This document shows, piece by piece, positions 25,973 to 34,710 of a DNA stretch of 64,000 bases. Under the pieces are notes generated by a model. The model made no database searches. It saw nothing but the letters and a program-made list of their open reading frames with translations, and was not told the DNA's origin. Each line of letters begins with the position of its first letter. Within the stretch, counting starts at the first letter, position 1. The translations under genes were made by a program, and so were the position numbers. Source of the stretch: Shewanella algae (GTDB lineage Bacteria; Pseudomonadota; Gammaproteobacteria; Enterobacterales; Shewanellaceae); the NCBI RefSeq assembly GCF_009183365.2, contig NZ_CP068230.1:3315001-3379000 (forward strand), written 5' to 3'.

Positions 25973-28843
25973 TCAGTCTTCCGCCTTGGGCTCGCGATAG
26001 GCTTCGCCCTTTTCAAGCCACTCGGGGGCCTTGGCACCCTTGAGGTAATGATCGAACCAGTCTTTCATCCGCACACTGTAATCCAGCTTGTTGGGATACT
26101 TCTTCAAATGGTGCGGCTCATCCTGATACTGCAGCAAGACCACATCTTTTCCGGCGCGGCGCATTGCCAAGTACAGTTCAACCCCTTGCTCCCAAGGCAC
26201 GGCATCGTCTTTGTCACCGAACATGATCATCATCGGCGTTTGAATACGATCGACATAGAACACGGGGGAGTTTTCTATGTATTTCTGCGGCGCGCGCATC
26301 AGGCTTTCACCGATACGGCTCTGGCCGGTTTCATACTGGAACTGACGGGCAAGGCCGGTGCCGTGACGTATGCCGCTGTAGGCACTGGTCATATTGCTTA
26401 CCGGGGCACCACTGACTGCGGCCTTGAAGATATTGGTCTGGGTCACGGCAAAGGCTGTCTGGTAACCGCCCCAGGAGTGGCCCTGAATACCCACGGCATC
26501 CGGATCGGCAATCCCCATGTCGATAAGCTTCTGCACTCCGGCGGTCAATGCCTTGACCGAACTGATACCGGGATAGCCGACTTCAAAGCGGATATCCGGC
26601 AGGAAGATGGCGTAATCATCGGCGGCATACCAGGCAAAGTTGGGCCTGTGATTGATTTTCATGTCCGGGAAGGCGTGCAGGCGATCGCTCATAAAGCGGT
26701 AGAAATACACCAACACAGGATAACGCTTGCCACTTTGATAGTTGGCAGGCTTGATTAATACGCCGTCCATTTCACGGCCATCACCGTCGCGCCAGTGTAC
26801 CAACTCTGACTTACCCCAAAGCAGTTTGCGGCGCTGGGCATCAAAGTCAGTTTGTTTGACCGCCTTGGCCGGCTCAAGCAAAGCCGAGCTGTAGAGATCC
26901 GGATAGCTGTCGTAACGCTCCTGACTGAACAGCAAGGTATCACCCTTGTCGGCTCTGGCCAGCACAGACAACTTGTTGTCGTTGGCAAGCAGCGGCGTCA
27001 GTTGAGCCCGGCCGATAACCGCACGGTAAAAACCGTCGGTCTTGGTCTTGTGGCTATAGCCCTGAAGCAACACAGCCTGGTTGCGCGCCACAGTGGCAGG
27101 ATAAGCCTTGTCTGGCTGGGCCAGTGCTTCAATACGCAGACTTAACTGCTGCTTGCGGCCCTCGCCACTTGTCAGCATAAAGCCATCGTGGGAGCGGGTA
27201 TCAAACTGCCAGATATCGTATTTGTCGTAAACCAGCAGGCCTGAATCACCCTCGAGCCAGGGGCCGAAGCCATAGCCGGGCGCCGCAGATGGATAATCAT
27301 GATCTTCGTCGGCGAAGCTGATCTTGAACTTGCTGCTGAGGTTATGTTTGCGACCGCTGGCCACATCATAGAGATAGATGCCGCCCTGCTGATAAAAGGC
27401 CAGGTATTTACCGGCCGGTGACAGGGTTGGCGCACTGCCGCTGGGTTGTTGGGTCAATATCCGGGTCTTGTGACCGGTATTGATATCCACCAGGTAAAAA
27501 TCCCGGTAGAAACCAGCCCAGGTGATCATCTTGCGATAGGGAATATCCGAGCTCCCCAGCAGCACCCGCTTGTGTTCGCTCAGCTCAATGTCCGGCACCT
27601 TGCGGTCGGCCAATTGCACCAGGTTGCGCGAGCCAAGATGCAGCACAGCCAGATAAGTGCGGCTCTGCTCTTTTTCATACTGTTTAACTTCATTGGGCTT
27701 AATCAGCGGATCATCCCCGTGCCACAGGCGCAAATCCCGCTGGGCACTGACCAGCGCGGTGTCGTACAGGTCGCTGCTCTGCTCCACCTTGGGAATTTGC
27801 AGCTGCTTGCTTATCTCGGGCACCCGACCGAAGAACAGCCGCTCACCGTCGGCCGAAAAGCTCAGCTTGGCATGACGATTAATGAGCCAGCCCTTGCTGT
27901 CGCCCTTGCTCGGCAGAATCTGGCTCAGTTTACCCGACTCTCTGTCGTAGAGAGACAAGGCATAGGGGCGCTCATTCGCATCCAGCGCCGCATCTCCTCG
28001 GGTATAGGCAAGATAGCGGCCGTCACGGCTCAGCGCCAAGGCGCCAAACTGCTTGTCGGCTTGGCTGCTGACCGATTTGAGTTCAAAGCTGCGGGTATCG
28101 AGCACAGAGATGCTGTGGCTATTACTTGCACTGTCATTTTGCGCCAGTGCCAGCACGCTGCCGTTATAAGCCAGTTGCCAGGCGGTCACATGCTCGAAAC
28201 GCTGTGACTTGCCGCTTGCCAGCGACAACAGCTCGAAACTGCTGCCGGCATCCAGTTTCGGCGTTTTGGCTGCTGGAGCCTCAGAGGCGGATGCTTGAGT
28301 GGCTGCTTTGGCTGGGGCCTCTTTGGCATCAATGCCGTTTGCCTCTGCGCTCTCTTTGCTTTCTTCATCGGCCTCATACCAGATAGCCAGCAAAGTACCA
28401 TCTTCGCTGAAGGCATAAGACTTGACCCGCTCAAAGCGGCGCTGCTCACCTGTAGTGTTATCCAGCAGCAACAGGTCTTTTTTCAGCTTCTTGCGCGCCT
28501 TGGGAGCAAGCTTTTCCGATTCGAGCAGCGAAGGCGCCAGAGTAAAGGCGGTATAAAGGCCATCGGCTGACAGCTGCGGCTTAGAGCCACCAGCAACATC
28601 ATAAACCTTGGTATTGGCCAGTGACTTGACCACACCACGGCTGTCGCCGCGATCCGGCGCAACACTATAGGCCAGCACCTTGCCTTGAGGGTCGAGAACC
28701 TGATCGGTAATCGACTCAAACTGCATTATATCCTTAAGGGTCAGTGAGGGGCTGCTCTGGGCACTGACTGCGGTAGCGAAACCGGCTGACAGCAACAGCA
28801 GCGATGCTAAGGGCGTTAACTTCAAGATCGTCCTCTTTTTCAT
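25973..28843 (-). CDS. Exported S9-family (prolyl oligopeptidase/DPP-type) peptidase
   Basis: A 956-aa protein with a signal peptide (residues 1-28, ending AVSA-QS). A long N-terminal beta-propeller region is interrupted by an Ala/Glu/Lys-rich low-complexity insert at about residues 165-205. The C-terminal alpha/beta hydrolase has the nucleophile elbow GIQGHSWGGYQTA, the acid in MMIMFGDKDDAVPWEQG and the His in YQDEPHHLKKYP. Such enzymes cleave short peptides in the periplasm. It is longer than typical DPP IV-like members, mainly because of the propeller and insert. It is divergent from the idh gene. Confidence 0.9.
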   Translation of the reverse strand: MKKRTILKLTPLASLLLLSAGFATAVSAQSSPSLTLKDIMQFESITDQVLDPQGKVLAYSVAPDRGDSRGVVKSLANTKVYDVAGGSKPQLSADGLYTAFTLAPSLLESEKLAPKARKKLKKDLLLLDNTTGEQRRFERVKSYAFSEDGTLLAIWYEADEESKESAEANGIDAKEAPAKAATQASASEAPAAKTPKLDAGSSFELLSLASGKSQRFEHVTAWQLAYNGSVLALAQNDSASNSHSISVLDTRSFELKSVSSQADKQFGALALSRDGRYLAYTRGDAALDANERPYALSLYDRESGKLSQILPSKGDSKGWLINRHAKLSFSADGERLFFGRVPEISKQLQIPKVEQSSDLYDTALVSAQRDLRLWHGDDPLIKPNEVKQYEKEQSRTYLAVLHLGSRNLVQLADRKVPDIELSEHKRVLLGSSDIPYRKMITWAGFYRDFYLVDINTGHKTRILTQQPSGSAPTLSPAGKYLAFYQQGGIYLYDVASGRKHNLSSKFKISFADEDHDYPSAAPGYGFGPWLEGDSGLLVYDKYDIWQFDTRSHDGFMLTSGEGRKQQLSLRIEALAQPDKAYPATVARNQAVLLQGYSHKTKTDGFYRAVIGRAQLTPLLANDNKLSVLARADKGDTLLFSQERYDSYPDLYSSALLEPAKAVKQTDFDAQRRKLLWGKSELVHWRDGDGREMDGVLIKPANYQSGKRYPVLVYFYRFMSDRLHAFPDMKINHRPNFAWYAADDYAIFLPDIRFEVGYPGISSVKALTAGVQKLIDMGIADPDAVGIQGHSWGGYQTAFAVTQTNIFKAAVSGAPVSNMTSAYSGIRHGTGLARQFQYETGQSRIGESLMRAPQKYIENSPVFYVDRIQTPMMIMFGDKDDAVPWEQGVELYLAMRRAGKDVVLLQYQDEPHHLKKYPNKLDYSVRMKDWFDHYLKGAKAPEWLEKGEAYREPKAED

Positions 28844-29080
28844 TGTTGTTAGACTAAAGTAGACTTTTTATTTTGTTGGCGTTCCATCATGGTCAGACGC
28901 CGACTTTTTAGCAAGTCAGCCTACAGAAAAAAGCGTGAGATTGCTCACTATTTCCTGTGAAAATGCGTTGAATGTGTATAGAATAGCGGCGATCTAAATC
29001 ACAAAATTCTCAGTCGAAAACCGTGTCACTGACATGGTCTGATAAATAGCAGTAACGACCAACCGTGGAAGGACCTCTCC

Positions 29081-30088
29081 ATGTCAAAAAGAACTATTAC
29101 CGTGATCCCTGGTGACGGGATCGGCCCCAGCATTATCGACTCAGCTCTGAAAATTCTCGATAAGGCGGGGTGCGACTTTGAATATGAATTTGCCGATGCC
29201 GGTCTGACTGCTCTGGAAAAACACGGTGAGCTCCTGCCTCAGCGCACGCTGGATCTCATCGAGAAGAACCGTATCACCCTCAAAGGCCCATTGACAACGC
29301 CTGTTGGCGAAGGCTTCACCTCCATCAACGTAACCCTGCGTAAGAAGTTCAGCCTGTACGCCAACGTGCGTCCTGTGCTTTCTTTCAAGGGCACCCAAGC
29401 CAGATATGAGAACATAGACATCATCACAGTGCGTGAAAACACTGAAGGTATGTACTCAGGCCTGGGACAAAAGTTGTCTGAAGACGGCGCCATTGCCGAA
29501 GCCACCAGTATCATTACCCGTCAGGGTGCCGAGCAGATTGCTACCTTCGCCTATGAACTGGCTCGCAAGGAAGGTCGCAAGAAGGTGACCATAGTCCACA
29601 AGGCCAACATCATGAAGTCGACTTCAGGCCTGTTCCTGAAAGTGGCCCGTGAAGTCAGCCAGCGTTATCCGGATATCACTACCGAAGAGATGATTGTTGA
29701 CGCCACTTGCATGAAGCTGGTAATGAACCCGGAAAACTTCGACGTGATAGTCACCACCAACCTGTTCGGTGACATTCTGTCTGATCTCTGCGCCGGTCTG
29801 GTGGGTGGTCTGGGCATGGCCCCGGGCGCCAACATCGGCAGCAACGCCGCTATCTTTGAAGCGGTTCACGGCAGTGCCCCGGATATTGCCGGCAAAAACC
29901 TGGCGAACCCAACTTCAGTGATCCTGGCATCTATCCAAATGCTGGAATACTTGGGTATGTCAGATAAAGCCGCCGCCATTCGCGCCGCCGTTTCTGCGGT
30001 TATCGAAGAAGGCGACCGCACTACCCGCGATCTCGGTGGTACCCATGGCACCACAGATTTCACCCAAGCGGTGCTGGATAGACTCTGA
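29081..30088 (+). CDS. Isocitrate dehydrogenase, NAD-type (IDH/IMDH family)
   Basis: A 335-aa TCA-cycle enzyme that oxidises isocitrate to 2-oxoglutarate with loss of CO2. The N-terminus has VIPGDGIGPSI. The substrate loop PLTTPVGEGFTSINVTLRK contains the Ser/Asn pair of isocitrate binders. VRENTEGMYSG and the Asp residues of DILSDLCAGLVGGLGMAPGANIG bind metal. The short length and sequence match the NAD-dependent homo-oligomeric type known in Shewanella, not the 416-aa NADP enzyme of E. coli. AAGGACC lies before the start and a strong terminator follows. Confidence 0.9.
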   Translation: MSKRTITVIPGDGIGPSIIDSALKILDKAGCDFEYEFADAGLTALEKHGELLPQRTLDLIEKNRITLKGPLTTPVGEGFTSINVTLRKKFSLYANVRPVLSFKGTQARYENIDIITVRENTEGMYSGLGQKLSEDGAIAEATSIITRQGAEQIATFAYELARKEGRKKVTIVHKANIMKSTSGLFLKVAREVSQRYPDITTEEMIVDATCMKLVMNPENFDVIVTTNLFGDILSDLCAGLVGGLGMAPGANIGSNAAIFEAVHGSAPDIAGKNLANPTSVILASIQMLEYLGMSDKAAAIRAAVSAVIEEGDRTTRDLGGTHGTTDFTQAVLDRL

Positions 30089-30112
30089 TCTAATATCAAC
30101 TCAGTAAGTTGC

Positions 30113-30143
30113 TAAAAAGGATGACCCAAGGTCATCCTTTTTT
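30113..30143 (+). terminator. Terminator after isocitrate dehydrogenase
   Basis: AAAAAGGATGACC-CAA-GGTCATCCTTTTTT is a strong stem with a T tract, 25 bases after the stop codon. Confidence 0.93.
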
Positions 30144-30164
30144 ATGCCTGTGTTGGCAGGCAAT

Positions 30165-30675
30165 GGGAAACATCCGCCGCCGGAGGCCCAACCAATGTTT
30201 TTGGCTATTTTGAGCTGAAAGCTATGTTAGCCGCTGTGCCAGCGGCGTAAAGTCGTGGAGCTTCGCCCCACTTTCAAGCACAGGCGGAACTGTGACCGTC
30301 GAAAACAGGGACGTATTCACGCCGTGTCACAGGATCGCCTGTGCGAAAGGCGCACCGCAGGTGATGGACTACATCGTGGCCGGAAGCTCGCCAATACTAA
30401 CTTAGGAACTTTTAGCTGGAAGCTATATTAGCCGCTGTGCCAGCGGCCCAAAGTCGTGGAGCTTCGCCCCACACCCGAGGAAAGGGGGCTGTATCGACTC
30501 GCCCCCTTTCCAAACCCCCAGCGACCCGCGACGCAGCGGAAAACCCCTTGTGCTTATGATGCCAATTCGCTATCGCGCCAGACGCTCATCCCTGATTCGA
30601 CTGGCGCTGCTTCGGCATCCATGCCTCGCTACGCGATTGCCATCAACGCCCTGCGGCCGCTTCGAGCGGGAGTTC
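30165..30675. repeat. Hairpin-rich repeat block, island 1
   Basis: Non-coding DNA built from units that recur at 55500-56680 and 63680-63860. GCCGCTG-TGC-CAGCGGC hairpins lie at 30230-30246 and 30431-30447. CACAGG-ATCG-CCTGTG lies near 30327. GGAAAGGGGGC pairs with GCCCCCTTTCC around 30480-30515. A block of about 225 bases (30448-30672) is nearly identical at 55703-55926 and 56208-56432. The 77-codon frame across it is repeated with the DNA and has no ribosome site, so I read it as non-coding. Confidence 0.75.
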
Positions 30676-31371
30676 GTGCAATTCTGTGAGAATGGAGTAG
30701 CTTGAAATATCTGAAGTGCTTGCAGACATACACCTAATTTTCAGGCTCTGGCTCTAGTTCTGGTGGGACTGTGACCGTCAAAAACAGGGAAGAATGCAAA
30801 CACTCAGTCAATTCTGCTTCAAAAACAAACCAAATTAGGGTTTTGTTGCCTTTGTCAAAAACTTGACCTTTGGCTAATTGTTTTCAAATTCAGTACTGGG
30901 TATTGTATAACCAATTCAAACGCTTAGCTTTAGCACTTTCTTAAGCTTAAGGCCAGAAGCAGCAACACTTTTCCGATTTCAGCGGAATGCAGGGACAAAC
31001 GGAGTTTGGACCTGTGCGGTAGCCATGGCCTTACTTAACGTTTTTGTAGGGCTTGGGTTGTAGCGTTTGCGGCGCTCATGAAAAGCACCTCAGAACTGAT
31101 TTTTTATACAGTATTATTGACGTTCTGGACAAAATGCCGGGAATTTGCAGCTAAGCTTGCGCGTTATTTCCGTAATATTGCAGGAAATACTGTTAAATTC
31201 ATAATGTTAAAAAATACAGCTGGTAGATAATAGGTTTAGAAACCGCGCATGCGCGTTTAGCTGCAAGGAATATTAGGACTAAATGGTATTATATCCAGCA
31301 AATACAAACAGATAGCGATGCGCGTTTACACTCCTCCGAGGACTAAAACGCGCATGCGCACTATACAGCTG
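30676..31371. repeat. Integron-platform-like repeat, copy 1 (LexA box plus attI-like site)
   Basis: This segment matches 56677-57402 along its whole length with scattered differences. From left to right it holds a non-coding stretch, a LexA box over a leftward promoter (31096-31111) and a structured right end. There CGCGCATGCGCG (31244-31255) and CGCGCATGCGC (31349-31359) form inverted arms about 115 bases across. The match between the copies ends at G31371 followed by TTA, the G^TT crossover used by integron integrases. Cassette genes follow directly. The geometry is that of an integron intI promoter and attI site, but no integrase gene is present. Confidence 0.6.
31096..31111 (-). promoter_or_regulatory. 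LexA box in the integron-like platform, copy 1
   Basis: CTGATTTTTTATACAG is identical to recN LexA box 2. On the minus strand it covers the -10 (TATAAA) of a promoter with TTGTCC 18 bases upstream. GAGGTG and an ATG (31077-31079) follow. The frame (MSAANATTQALQKR) stops after 14 codons because an A run is one base shorter than in copy 2. SOS control of intI is known in other integrons. Confidence 0.65.
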
Positions 31372-31390
31372 TTATGCAAATGGAGTCAAA

Positions 31391-31813
31391 ATGAGAATAT
31401 TTGAAGCCGATAACTCGATGAAACAAGCTGTAGGTCAATTCTATAAAGAGCAGGGTTATCATAGTGCTTGGTCTAATACCGAAAGAGCATTTATATGCCT
31501 TAACGATGGTGAAATTATCGGCTCCGTGAAAGTTGAACTTATTAATAACGTTACAATACTCAGAGGTATGTACATTGCCAGTGATTTTCAAGGTCAAGGT
31601 TTAGGGCTGAAATTTCTTAAGTACATCGAACCTGTTTTAAACTTACGCACAGCCTATTGTATGCCTCTTGCTCACGTAACAAATTTCTACAAGCATATTG
31701 GTTTTAAAGAAGTTGAAGAAAGTCAGTATCCCGAATTTCTACAAAAACGTTGTGAAAAGTATCGTGAAATGGGTTACTTGATAACTACAATGCGCCGTGA
31801 AAAATTTGCATAA
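31391..31813 (+). CDS. GNAT-family N-acetyltransferase (integron cassette)
   Basis: A 140-aa acetyl-CoA-dependent transferase. The acetyl-CoA loop is QGQGLGLKFLKYIE within motif A (YIASDFQGQGLG). The C-terminal part, FYKHIGFKEVEESQYPEF, is motif B-like. The substrate is unknown. It is the first gene after the attI-like site, 20 bases from the crossover point, and its stop codon is part of the TAACAA of an attC-like site, as in integron cassettes. It is AT-rich compared with the backbone. Confidence 0.85.
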   Translation: MRIFEADNSMKQAVGQFYKEQGYHSAWSNTERAFICLNDGEIIGSVKVELINNVTILRGMYIASDFQGQGLGLKFLKYIEPVLNLRTAYCMPLAHVTNFYKHIGFKEVEESQYPEFLQKRCEKYREMGYLITTMRREKFA

Positions 31814-31932
31814 CAAAGCATTTAAGAGGGATTCACAACGCTTGGCAGTTTTGGTTTGAATTAGCTTAAGTGTTAACTGCACAATGGTTTAGGTTAGGTG
31901 GTGGCGTTGTTCACCCCTTAATGCGGCGTTAT
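31811..31932 (+). other. attC site of the GNAT cassette
   Basis: It starts TAACAAAGCATTTAAGAGGG and ends CTTAATGCGGCGTTATGC. The outer parts are complementary (TAACAAAGCATTAAG-like against CTTAATGC..GCGTTA) and the inner part ACAACGCTTGGCAG resembles Vibrio cholerae repeats (VCR). The crossover G^TTA lies at 31928/31929. Confidence 0.85.
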
Positions 31933-31977
31933 GCATCAGTAGTGATGCAAATTTAATAATACAAATAGGAAAATAGC

Positions 31978-32181
31978 ATGGATAAGATATCTATATCAGA
32001 TGAGATCGTTACCGATTTCATTCGTAATTCAAAGAAATATACTTCAGCAACACCTGAGGGAGCAATTTTACGCCAAGGGTATAGTCAAGGTGTTCGACTT
32101 CGCCACATCAAAGCTGGCTGGGTAGAATTCAATACAATTAGTCAAACTTGGACTGTATTCAAAGTGTGTTCTTCTTGGTAG
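31978..32181 (+). CDS. Hypothetical protein, 67 aa (integron cassette)
   Basis: A small basic protein beginning MDKISISDEIVTDFIRNSKKYT, with no signal peptide or membrane segment. AGGAAA precedes the ATG. It occupies the second cassette position, starting after the GCGTTA of the GNAT attC. I do not recognise the family. Confidence 0.55.
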   Translation: MDKISISDEIVTDFIRNSKKYTSATPEGAILRQGYSQGVRLRHIKAGWVEFNTISQTWTVFKVCSSW

Positions 32182-32205
32182 TTAATGCTTAACGAGGCGT
32201 TCTGC
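32180..32205 (+). other. Degenerate attC-like junction
   Basis: GTTAATGCTTAACGAGGCGTTCTGC joins an attC left box (CTTAACGA) to a right box (GGCGTT) without the central part. It may be a minimal or internally deleted attC. Confidence 0.4.
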
Positions 32206-32230
32206 AGCACCATTAGGTAGAGGTATAAGT

Positions 32231-32596
32231 TTGAGCTCAGAAGTAAATTGGTATTTGGAAGGTCTTAAAATCGTCGCTCAACTTGCAGTAGGTGCTGTTG
32301 GCGCTGTGTACGGTTATAAATCAGCAGTAAGAAAATTTTCAGAGACTACAAAAGATACAGACAAAACTATTTTTACCTCTTCGGTGACTAATGAACGAGC
32401 CATTTGGCGTAGCGAGCTGCGTGAGGGTATTGGTAAATACATAGAGTGCTCATTCAAATTTATCGAGAATACGGGCAAACTCTCGGAATTGAGTAGCTTG
32501 AAAGCTTTAATTATTATGCGCCTTAACCCTAAAGCTTGGTCTTATAGCTCAGAACATATAAGAGAATATGGACACCCTGCGTTAATGGCGCGGTAG
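32231..32596 (+). CDS. Hypothetical protein, 121 aa, probably truncated by a transposon
   Basis: An N-terminal segment (LKIVAQLAVGAVGAVYGYKSAV) looks like one membrane helix, followed by FSETTKDTDKTIFTSSVTNERAIWRSELREGIGKYIE. From about 32565 the sequence matches the left end of the transposon also seen at 35513. The last ten codons (GHPALMAR) are therefore transposon-derived, and the original gene was longer. TTG is the apparent start, with GAGGTA about ten bases upstream. The native family is unknown. Confidence 0.5.
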   Translation: MSSEVNWYLEGLKIVAQLAVGAVGAVYGYKSAVRKFSETTKDTDKTIFTSSVTNERAIWRSELREGIGKYIECSFKFIENTGKLSELSSLKALIIMRLNPKAWSYSSEHIREYGHPALMAR

Positions 32597-33621
32597 TTAG
32601 CCACCGACTATGCTTTGTTTAAGCATTTAACAAGGAGGTTATTATGCCGCGCCCTCGCCGAACTCAAATCAGCCTTGAAGATACACCTTACTACCACTGT
32701 TGCAGCCGCGTGGTACGGCGAGCTTTCTTGTGTGGTGATGATGCCTACTCGGGTAAAAATTATGACCACCGCCGTGGTTGGGTGGAATCGTTATTGTTTG
32801 AACTGGAAGCTGTTTTTGCCATTGATGTGGCGGCATTCGCCATCATGAGTAATCATCTGCATCTGGTGTTGCATATCGATATAGAGATAGCAAACCGATG
32901 GACAGATAGAGAAGTGCTTGAGCAATGGCATAAGTTATTCAAAGGTGACGAGTTAACCCGCAAATTCACCCAGGGTGAGCTGATTGAAGCGTATGAAGTC
33001 CCCAGGCTGAAGAATACTATCGCGATTTATCGCAGCAGGTTATGTGACATCAGCTGGTTTATGCGTTGTCTCAATGAACCGATAGCGCGTCAAGCCAATC
33101 AAGAGGATAACTGTACAGGCCGATTCTGGGAGGGAAGATTTAAGTCGCAAGCCTTACTGGATGAAGCCGCCGTGTTAACCTGCATGGCCTACGTTGACCT
33201 CGATCCCATCAGAGCAAAGATGGCCGATACGCCTGAGCAGTCGGAACATACCAGCATTCAGCTACGTATTCAGGCAGCCTTGAAATGCGAACAACCCGCC
33301 AAGCTACTGCCCTTTATTGGCAATGAATGCAGTAATCAGCCCAGTGGTATTGCGTTTGGGCTCAAGGATTATCTTGAATTGGTGGATGATACCGGGCGTT
33401 GTATTCGCGATGATAAACGTGGCGTGATAAGTGAAAAGAGTACCAAGCTACTGACGCGGTTGAATATCCCTCATGAGAACTGGCTCAAGCTTACCACTGA
33501 ATTTGGAAAACTATTTCGTGGCCCGGTGGGTACCTTGCAAGAGCTCAGCTGTTACTGCGAACACTTGGAGAAGCGACGACGACATTTTGCAACCAGCTGT
33601 CAGTACTTTCAAACGGCCTGA
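32565..33621 (+). mobile_element. RAYT-like transposon copy 1
   Basis: The left end (AATATGGACACCC) is shared with the fragment at 35513. A hairpin ATGCTT-TGTTT-AAGCAT lies between the end and the transposase start. The right end is not defined. It may extend to the hairpin GAAATCG-GTT-CGATTTC at 33710-33726. Confidence 0.65.
32644..33621 (+). CDS. REP-associated tyrosine transposase-like protein (HUH, IS200-like)
   Basis: A 325-aa protein. The N-terminal Y1-type domain has YYHCCSRVVRRAFLCGDD, the HUH motif MSNHLHLVLHID at about residue 74 and the candidate catalytic Tyr in CMAYVDLDPIRAKMA at about residue 185. WFMRCLNEPIARQAN and GRFWEGRFKSQALLDE are typical of this large family in gamma-proteobacteria. 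The C-terminal 110 residues are an extra domain. It is intact and preceded by AAGGAGG. A second, truncated copy lies 2.9 kb downstream and a divergent relative at 61013. Confidence 0.9.
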   Translation: MPRPRRTQISLEDTPYYHCCSRVVRRAFLCGDDAYSGKNYDHRRGWVESLLFELEAVFAIDVAAFAIMSNHLHLVLHIDIEIANRWTDREVLEQWHKLFKGDELTRKFTQGELIEAYEVPRLKNTIAIYRSRLCDISWFMRCLNEPIARQANQEDNCTGRFWEGRFKSQALLDEAAVLTCMAYVDLDPIRAKMADTPEQSEHTSIQLRIQAALKCEQPAKLLPFIGNECSNQPSGIAFGLKDYLELVDDTGRCIRDDKRGVISEKSTKLLTRLNIPHENWLKLTTEFGKLFRGPVGTLQELSCYCEHLEKRRRHFATSCQYFQTA

Positions 33622-33651
33622 ACCCCACGCTATTTAACTCAACCGCAGTCA

Positions 33652-34090
33652 TTGAAATCCCCTGAACCATGGGTAGGGCTAGCACGGCTCAAATCTCGCA
33701 TTTTTGCGTGAAATCGGTTCGATTTCATCAAACCTCTGCAACTCACGGATATCTTTCTACCTCCGGGTGCTCAAATCCCCTACTGGTGCTTGAACGCAGA
33801 CTGAAAGAAGATTAAGTTATTGTTTTACAATGGGTGGCTTGATTTTTCTACTGAAAGAAGATTAAGTTATTGTTTTACAATGGGTGGCTTGATTTTTTCT
33901 GTTGAAATCCCCTGAACCATGGGTGGGTCTAGCACGGCTCAAATCTCGCATTTTTGCGTGAAATCGGTTCGATTTCATCAAACGACAAAGTAACGTTCGA
34001 CCTCAGTGTGCTCAAATCCCCTAGCGGTGCTTGAACGTAGACAGAAAGAAGATTAAGTTATTGTTTTACAGTGGGTGGCTTGATTTTGTT
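33652..34090. repeat. Nested direct repeats beside the IS110 fragment
   Basis: An 82-base unit at 33652-33733 recurs at 33902-33983. It holds two hairpins, CGCA-TTTT-TGCG and GAAATCG-GTT-CGATTTC. A 50-base unit (core GAAGATTAAGTTATTGTTTTACA) occurs at 33800-33849, 33850-33899 and 34041-34090. The last copy encodes the final residues and stop of the truncated IS110 transposase frame. The stretch from 33622 to 34052 has no other gene. Confidence 0.85.
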
Positions 34091-34565
34091 TATGACGCAG
34101 CAGAAAGGATTTCAGCCATTGCCGTGCCTGGCGCAAATCGAGCATGGCATCTTCCCGGCAGCGGATAAGGTCGCGGATAGCTTCATCCCGCTCATCCGGA
34201 ACATAAATAGAGTGCAAATCGCCGCTACGCGCTAACCTGGCCAATGTCATGGCATCGCGTTTATCGGTTTTGACCCGGTCGCCCGGGGCTTTGGGGATGA
34301 GTGCCGGTGCTACCACCCAGCATTCAATGCCACGGCGCAACAGATGGCGATAGAGCCAGAAGCCGCAGGGACCGGCCTCATAGATAACACAGATTTTACT
34401 GGTTTTGGCTGTTTGATTTTTAATAAGTTTATCGAATGAACGCAGGTTGGTTGGGATTGTGCCATGGTAATGCACAGTCTCAGCAGACTTATCAGAAACC
34501 CAGGCCACGTCAGTGGTCTCCTTGTGTACGTCCAACCCGATAAAAAGTGTGTTAGCTTTAGACAT
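34053..34565 (-). pseudogene. IS110-family (DEDD) transposase, N-terminal fragment
   Basis: A 170-aa frame that covers only the RuvC-like half of an IS110/IS1111 transposase (normally about 320-400 aa). It has FIGLDVHKETTDVAWV with the first Asp, YEAGPCGFWLYRHLL with the Glu, and KTDKRDAMTLARLARSGDL with the two C-terminal Asp residues. The C-terminal domain carrying the catalytic Ser is missing. The frame ends inside a repeat unit, so the break happened there. It cannot transpose by itself. Confidence 0.88.
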
Positions 34566-34660
34566 GTCGGCCTCCTGTGATTGTTTGCCTATTGGATCAA
34601 CAAACAGTGTGGCTCTGGTTTAACTAATCCACGAGAAAACACGGAGGCCGACACCTGCAC
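34563..34660 (-). ncRNA. Candidate IS110 bridge-RNA (non-coding end) region
   Basis: TGTCGGCCTCC (34565-34575) and GGAGGCCGACA (34643-34653) form an 11-base inverted repeat around 67 non-coding bases. An inner pair TTGGAT/ATCCA is also present. IS110 elements encode a bridge RNA in the non-coding end before the transposase gene, and this is the matching position. The RNA is inferred and no expression evidence is available. Confidence 0.4.
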
Positions 34661-34710
34661 AGGGAATCATTATGTCTAGTTTCACCCAGTAACAAGAACA
34701 GGGGGTTAAA

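Noticed and set aside
30456..30689. A 77-codon frame (MELRPTPEERGLYRLAPF...) seen again at 55711 and 56216.
   Set aside because: It follows a block of repeated, hairpin-forming DNA, has no ribosome site, and the copies differ too little to show coding constraint.
33800..34090. Direct repeats that could suggest a CRISPR array.
   Set aside because: Only three 50-base copies with unequal gaps, no spacers of even length and no cas genes. They belong to transposon remnants.
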